Shown here: positions 59,031 to 64,000 of the stretch, in pieces
Position numbering within the stretch: position 1 is the first letter of the stretch
Layout: every line of letters starts with the position of its first letter
From: Mixophyes australis
Lineage: Eukaryota; Chordata; Amphibia; Anura; Limnodynastidae
Direction of reading: 5' to 3'
Assembly: GCA_036250195.1 (NCBI GenBank)
Contig: JAVHZZ010000002.1
Span: 367,724,624 to 367,788,623, forward strand
DNA: 64,000 bases
Notes under the pieces: model-generated
Database searches by the model: none
The model's input: only the letters and a program-made list of their open reading frames with translations
Told to the model about the DNA's origin: nothing
Position numbers and translations under genes: made by a program

Positions 59031-59229
59031 AATATAAAAATTCTTGATTAATAGAAAAATCAATTTCATTACCCACCTTCGGCCATTTTCATTACCCCCT
59101 GCAGCCATTGCCCTTACTCCCCCCTGCAGATATTTTCAATACCCCCTCCAACAGTCATTGTCCCCCCATGCAGGTATTTTCTTACCTCCCCTACTACAGC
59201 CATTGCAACTCCCTCAGTCATTTTTACTT

Positions 59230-59520
59230 ACCCCACTTCTACAGCCTCTGTCTCCCCCCTAAGTCATTTTTATTTACCCCCCCTTCTACAGCCACTGCCT
59301 CCCCCCTAAGTCATTTTTACTTACCCCCTTCTACAGCCACTGTCTCCCCCCTAAGTCATTTTTACTTACCCCCACTTCTACAGCCGCTGTCTCCCCCTAA
59401 GTCATTTTTACTTACCCCACCCCCTTCTACAGCCACTGCCTCCCCCCTAAGTCATTTTTACTTACCCCCCCTTCTACAACCACTGCCTCCCCCCAAGCCA
59501 TTTTTACTAATTTACCCACT
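59230..59520. repeat. Minisatellite in hAT-7
   Basis: Units of about 43-45 bp built on CTAAGTCATTTTTACTTACC and CCCTTCTACAGCCACTG, about six copies, C-rich on the plus strand. Confidence 0.85.
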
Positions 59521-59896
59521 GCAGGTATTTCCTTAGCACCCCCCTCCCCCTCCTACCTCCGTTGCCTCGCCTGCAGTATTTTTTACTTATTCTTCCCCCC
59601 CCCCCGCTGCAGTTATTGGCTTACCTTGTATTCCCTAACGCTGCCGGCATTCACTCGGCGGCTCCAGATTCCAGACCGCGCTCCTACGTTCTGCGCATGA
59701 CGTCATGACGTCTGCGTCATGACGTTACATCGGGAGCGCAGGTAGGCTTAAAGAGCACAGCGAGCACCGGCGCTTGGATAAAGAAGAAGGAGAAGCCGGA
59801 TCGGTTACAGCTGGGAGTCGGACCGGCCCATCTAGGCATCGGCCCTTCTGGCAAATGCCAGAAGTGCCAGATGGCCAGTCCGGCCCTGGTGTCAGG

Positions 59897-60114
59897 TATA
59901 AAACCCTGCTTGTTTTATTGTTCAGGGAGATCAACGCTGGGATAGCTGGCTGATCTTGACAGAGAGCTGGACTATGTATAGTAAGCGTTTAGGGTCTCCA
60001 TAATTGCTGTGCAAGTATACGGTGTCAAAACATTATTACCATCCTGACAATAAAGAACCATAAAAAGGAAGAAGTTGTACGCGTGTGCTTCTGCAGTAGC
60101 GGGCTCTTGCCACA
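59897..60114 (+). mobile_element. 3' LTR, second part
   Basis: Continues from 56915. It carries TATAAAAC, AATAAAG and the terminal TTGCCACA. Confidence 0.92.
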
Positions 60115-60780
60115 ATAAGTGCAAAAGTGAATTCACGCAACTCTGCATAGATGTAGGTACTTCCAGGTTTGTTTGTGGTGTGTGCAGAATGAAGAAATAA
60201 GCCAATGAATATGAACTCTGAAGAAGTTTCCAGGTAATAGATCTCATCATATACCTTATGTCAGATATCCTGTGTTTGCTCCTGGGCAGCAGTGAAGCCT
60301 GGACAGCATTCTGCATCAGACATCAGTGCTGCGTCAGACATCTGGACTGCATCCTAGCCAGCCAAGAGGAGACTGGGAGGGAGAGAGTACAGATTTGATC
60401 TTCTAAAGAATCAATCCCATGCCAATTTGGAGAGACCATCTGGTACGCAGTTTATATATTTTTTTATATGGTTGGAGCACACGGGTGTCCCATATACTAC
60501 AGTTGCTTTTATCCTGGGCTTAGGTGTTTTTTCACGCTAAGGATGCCCTATATGTGGTGTATATATTCACAGGTGGTGTGATTTCACATCTTGACAATAC
60601 TACTCTATGTTGTGCTTTGTTTTTTGCATTGTCCGATATTTGAACCATTGGGAGGAACAACCTATGAGGAGGATTTCCCTTCTCTGACTAGACGACCTAC
60701 TAATACCTCATGGTACGCAATATATTACATCCATTTATACTATACAAGTGATAATACACATTGAGGCGCCCTGCCTGTCT
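60115..60780. other. Unrecognised sequence right of the LTR element
   Basis: No coding frame or repeat ends recognised. A short internal repetition GCATCAGACATC/GCGTCAGACATC occurs near 60312-60342. Confidence 0.3.
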
Positions 60781-60789
60781 TCTGTTGCA

Positions 60790-60879
60790 ATATATATATA
60801 TATCTATATCTGTCTATCTGTCTATCTATCTATCTATCTATCAATCTATCTATATGTTAGTAACAGAAATAGAGAGGGG

Positions 60880-60916
<37 letters not shown>

Positions 60917-60921
60917 ATATA

Positions 60922-60961
<40 letters not shown>

Positions 60962-61009
60962 TATACATATATTTGTATATCTATATATATATCTATAAAT
61001 ATATATATG

Positions 61010-61064
<55 letters not shown>

Positions 61065-61125
61065 TACATATGTAGATATATATATCTGTCTATCTATCAA
61101 TTTATCTATCTACTTATATATTTAA
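60790..61125. repeat. TA/TATC microsatellite with LINE junction stub
   Basis: (TA)n and (TATC)n runs. At about 60856-60883 it contains AACAGAAATAGAGAGGGGGG, the same junction that ends the LINE RT pieces at 37321 and 51746. Confidence 0.9.
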
Positions 61126-61129
61126 ATTG

Positions 61130-62605
61130 TGGCCTTTACATCCCGCCCTCCACTCACCGCTTGGCCTCTACTGCTCCTGTGGACGCTCATCCGGTCCTGA
61201 CTCCCTGCCGCCATGATGAGCGTGATGAGCGTGTCTTGGACTTAGCCCGGGTCTTGCTGCCATGCCTCTTCGATCTGACTCCAAGCCGCCGCCACTTCCA
61301 CCTACTCCAGGCCGCAGCTTGGGCCTACCACTCTGCTGGTTCCCGTTCCTGCTATCTCCGATCATGCTTCTTGGGTACCGCCACCTCCAGCTGTCCCTGG
61401 CTCCTGATGCCTCATGCCTCCCTGCTGCCCGCAGTCCCCTGCTTGACGCCACTTACCGTTCCTGCTTTAGCTCTCCCGCCGCCATCACCTCCTACCTCAG
61501 CCTCTACGATTGCTGTACTTTATTGTTTTAATTGGTCATTTGGCTATTTATAATTGTTCCCCGTCTACTGTTTTATCCTCATTTCATTGAAACCTGTACA
61601 CTTGCATCCTCTTCTGGGTGCTTCCGAGGCTCCTTGCTTCTGTCTCTACACTCTGTCCTCTCCTTCTGTCCTGTGTTGCTCCCTGTTCCCCTGTCCCTCA
61701 CCATGCCGCCCCACTCGGCTTCCATACCCATCCTCTCCCCTCACCACCTTCATGGCCCGAACTCTCACTGTCCCATCTCTCACTATCCCCCTCGCTCCAT
61801 CAACCCTGAAAATCTTATCCACATCTCCCCCCTTCCCTCCTTCCCTCTTCTCATGTGCCCTTTGGAACTCCAGGTCCATCCGTAACAAACTCCCCTCCAT
61901 TAATGACCTTTTCATCTCCAACTCTCTTAACCTCCTCGCCATCACTGAAACCTGGCTTTCTTCTTCTGACACCATCTCTCCTGCCAATCTCTCCTTCACC
62001 CACTCCACCAGACCTGATGGGAGTCCAGGAGGCGGAGTGGGCCTCCTCCTATCCCCTAGCGGCACCTTTCGGGTCATTCCCACTATACCTTCCATCTCTT
62101 TCTCCTCCTTTGAAGTACATTCCATCCATCTTTTCTCCCCCATCCACCTCCACATCTCTGTCATCTACCGTCCCCCTGGTCCCACCTCCCTCTTCCTTGA
62201 AAACTTCGCTGCCTGACTCCCTCACTAACTTTCCTCCGACCTTCCATCCATCATACTTGGTGACTTTAACATCCCCATTGACAACTGCTCTGACCCTGCC
62301 ACCATCAATCTACTCGCCCTTTCCACCTCCCTAGGTCTCAGTGGACCTCTTCCCCCACCAACTATCTTGGTCACTGCCTGGACCTTGTCTTCTCTCATCT
62401 CTGCGATCTCTCTGACTTCTCCAACTCTCCCTTTCCACTCTCTGACCACCATCTCCTCTCCTTCACTCTGTCCTCTTCCCAGGCTCCCATCTCGCCTAAA
62501 TCTACCTTCACTAGGCGCAACCTTGATGCTATTGACCCTACTACTATCTCTCCTTTCACCTCTCCCCTCCCTGGACTGCCCAGACCAGGCATCCTCTCTC
62601 TGCAA
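61130..62605 (+). pseudogene. LINE 5' part with APE endonuclease domain, copy 2
   Basis: Nearly identical to 37505 onward: frames 61554-62216 and 61855-62334 carry LWNSRSIRNKLPS, LAITETWLSS, GGGVGLL and VIYRPPG. A stop (TGA near 62215) and indels near 62225 and 62338 break it. It diverges from copy 1 at about 62605, inside the linker before RT. Confidence 0.85.
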
Positions 62606-63060
62606 CCTTTCAGGCAGTTTAAACACTTAACTTATGGGATCCCGACATTGCCGCTTTAAATTAACATTGATGGAGGTCACACAGACGTCAAACTCTACTG
62701 CAGGAGAGCTGTCCATTCTTGCCAGCCTTCTGGTGCCATCAGAAATCTGCAGAGTCGGTTTTCAGGTAAGTCTGTGCAAATTGCAATTGTTTTTGGATGA
62801 AATCAGATTTTTATGGTAGGTCTTCTCTTTATTGGATTTATCGTCAGCGTTCCAGTATACCCAACCCATTGGACCAGCCAGTTATTTAAGGACCACCTTT
62901 GCATATCATTACTATGCCTGATGAAAGAGCTGAAATGCTCTGAAACACGTTACATTGTTTTTGAATAGGATTGATAGGATTGTCTATTGCAATTTGTAGG
63001 CTGAGATAGACTCAACATTCTAAGTATTCATGTTTTATATCTTGTAATATATAATAAACA
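62606..63060 (+). repeat. Penelope-type terminal fragment (probable)
   Basis: Non-coding sequence that contains a hammerhead-like core at 62918-62946 and an ACACGTTACATTG continuation similar in layout to ACGCGTTAGGATTG of the element at 40442-43270. Boundaries and family are inference. Confidence 0.4.
62918..62946 (+). ncRNA. Hammerhead-ribozyme-like core, second example
   Basis: CTGATGA, a perfect 5-bp stem AGAGC-TGAAAT-GCTCT, then GAAAC. This matches the conserved core around stem II. Stems I and III were not resolved by eye. Confidence 0.45.
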
Positions 63061-63089
63061 TATACTAAACATAACCCTAATGCCCTAAT

Positions 63090-63090
63090 G

Positions 63091-63136
<46 letters not shown>
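63090..63136. repeat. TA microsatellite
   Basis: Uninterrupted (TA)n of about 40 bp. The rest of 63060-63427 shows nothing recognisable. Confidence 0.9.
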
Positions 63137-63138
<2 letters not shown>

Positions 63139-63427
63139 TACTTATATGAGAATATTAGCAATGTAGCCTTGTAAGCTATACACCAAGAGATATAAATTAC
63201 TTCCGAATATTATATTTCAAACTATTCTTCTTTCTTACTATACCATGAATTTTACTTTTCACTTTGCTAAAGGTTTTTTCATTCACAGTCATTTAAATAG
63301 GATTGTCAATGCATGAATTTTATCACAATTATTTAATTGTTAAAAGCAATCTTCATATTATTATAAATCTATAGACTAATAATATAAACAACATATATTT
63401 TATAAATGTTTTATCCATATCTATCAG

Positions 63428-64000
63428 AGATGGACATTGACCCCCGTGTTTTGGTTTTGGTTTTGGTTTTGGATCTGGATTACCTTCGGGTTTTGGTTTT
63501 GGCAAAACCGCCCTTGCGTGTTTTGGTTTTGGTTTTGGATCTGGATTACCTTCGGGTTTTGGTTTTGGTTTTGGCAAAACCGCCCTTGCGTGTTTTGGTT
63601 TTGGTTTTGTTTGGTTTTGTTTTGCAATTTTGTTTAAAAATCAAATTTTTTGGGCCTAAATTAACCTAATTTAGTGCTCTACCTGTTTCTTGGATAAGTA
63701 AGGTAATTCTAAAGCTAATAAATTAGGAAAAAAACAGCTTAATCCCTGGCAGGCCGTCCTTAATTCTGCACACAAACCTGATTGTCTTCCGCTCCATCTT
63801 AGCCTATTGGCAATGCAGCCATCGTCTTAGGGTGTATATTACACCCTACACCTATAGTTAAATATATAAAGAAATGAACAAAGGCAGTTTGGTTTCTGTC
63901 TGCATCAGCCCCCCCCCCCCCCCCCCTCCACTTGTAGTTAAATAGAAAACAATTCAGCCGGTATAGACTGTAGAATATAAATAGAAATGGACAAAGGCAG
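63428..64000 (-). mobile_element. TTTTGG-repeat element, second copy, runs off the right edge
   Basis: It starts with (GGTTTT)n interleaved with GGATCTGGATTACC and GGCAAAACCGCCCTTGCG. It continues with sequence matching, in reverse, 49320-49620, 47400-47450 and 47200-47390. The LINE present at 47458-49320 is absent here, giving an empty site near 63795-63815. Confidence 0.75.

Larger units (their letters stand above)
56916..59888 (-). mobile_element. hAT-7, inserted in the 3' LTR
   Basis: CAGGGCCGGACTGG and CCAGTCCGGCCCTG are perfect 14-bp inverted ends. GTGTCAGG is duplicated at 56908-56915 and 59889-59896. It contains a segment homologous to hAT-3 (58190-58560), TA-rich palindromes (58888-59030) and a minisatellite (about 59230-59520). 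On the minus strand it has a CRE-like TGACGTCA region (about 59698-59725) followed by AAGGTAAG (59627-59620) just before the minisatellite. It has no transposase. Confidence 0.9.

Noticed and set aside
51858..60119. Target duplication of the Gmr1-like element
   Set aside because: The left flank is TA microsatellite (ATAT) and the right flank ATAAG. The partial match is not convincing, so none is claimed.
61168..61452. Minus-strand Gly/Arg-rich frame, also at 37563-37811
   Set aside because: It is the antisense of the LINE 5' region, present in both copies only because the LINE sequence is conserved.

Overview
The window looks like a piece of an amphibian, probably frog, chromosome. The evidence is a spliced vertebrate haem-peroxidase gene embedded in dense repeats: hAT, Tc1, PIF/Harbinger, Penelope, CR1/L2-like LINEs, a tRNA-derived SINE and a Ty3/gypsy-type element with an unusual domain order. 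The species cannot be named from sequence alone. No prokaryotic genes, rRNA genes or CRISPR arrays were seen.

The only host gene I can support is on the minus strand, from about 33.16 kb (TATA box) to the left edge. It encodes a secreted animal haem peroxidase of the MPO/EPO/LPO class. One short non-coding exon and seven coding exons (33001-32925, 25553-25460, 24517-24342, 23465-23345, 22833-22704, 17889-17683, 942-627) splice in frame with GT/AG sites and give about 373 residues. These cover signal peptide, propeptide and the N-terminal half of the catalytic domain, including the distal Asp-His haem site. The later exons, with the proximal His, lie beyond position 1.

Intron 7 (17682-943) is dominated by one 15.6-kb cassette at 1583-17170. 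It has hAT-type 14-bp inverted ends and an 8-bp target duplication, and it sits inside a SINE. It carries about 200 copies of a 30-bp minisatellite, split into five blocks by further non-autonomous hAT elements (4096-7516 with 4462-6109 nested in it, 7858-9337, 9528-11509, 11938-13920). Each insertion is flanked by a perfect 8-bp duplication of array sequence. The hAT elements share an architecture: hairpin or CRE-like GC-rich block, then an AGGTAAGT splice-donor-like junction, then a G-rich minisatellite whose unit differs between elements. A seventh member (56916-59888) interrupts an LTR elsewhere in the window.

The other introns hold hAT MITEs (18248-18508, 25935-26082, 27799-27984), a decayed Tc1 element (20071-21632), a 0.6-kb polypyrimidine tract (23641-24230), a CR1-like LINE relic (28495-30075) and Harbinger MITEs (31043-31463 and a SINE-split neighbour).

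Upstream of the gene (33.2-64 kb) is repeat-only territory. In order it holds: a MITE of four perfect hairpins (33584-34081); a 0.87-kb repeated segment present with (34428) and without (49818) a Harbinger MITE; a solo LTR (35819-36815); head-to-head LINE pieces; a Penelope-like element with a 53-bp target duplication (40442-43270) inside a Harbinger Myb-gene relic; a decayed gypsy relic (43700-46071); an unclassified element ending in TTTTGG repeats and split by a LINE; and a nearly complete Gmr1-like LTR retrotransposon (51863-60114, PR-INT-RT-RH order). The window ends with a second LINE endonuclease copy, a Penelope-type fragment with a hammerhead-like core, and a second TTTTGG element.
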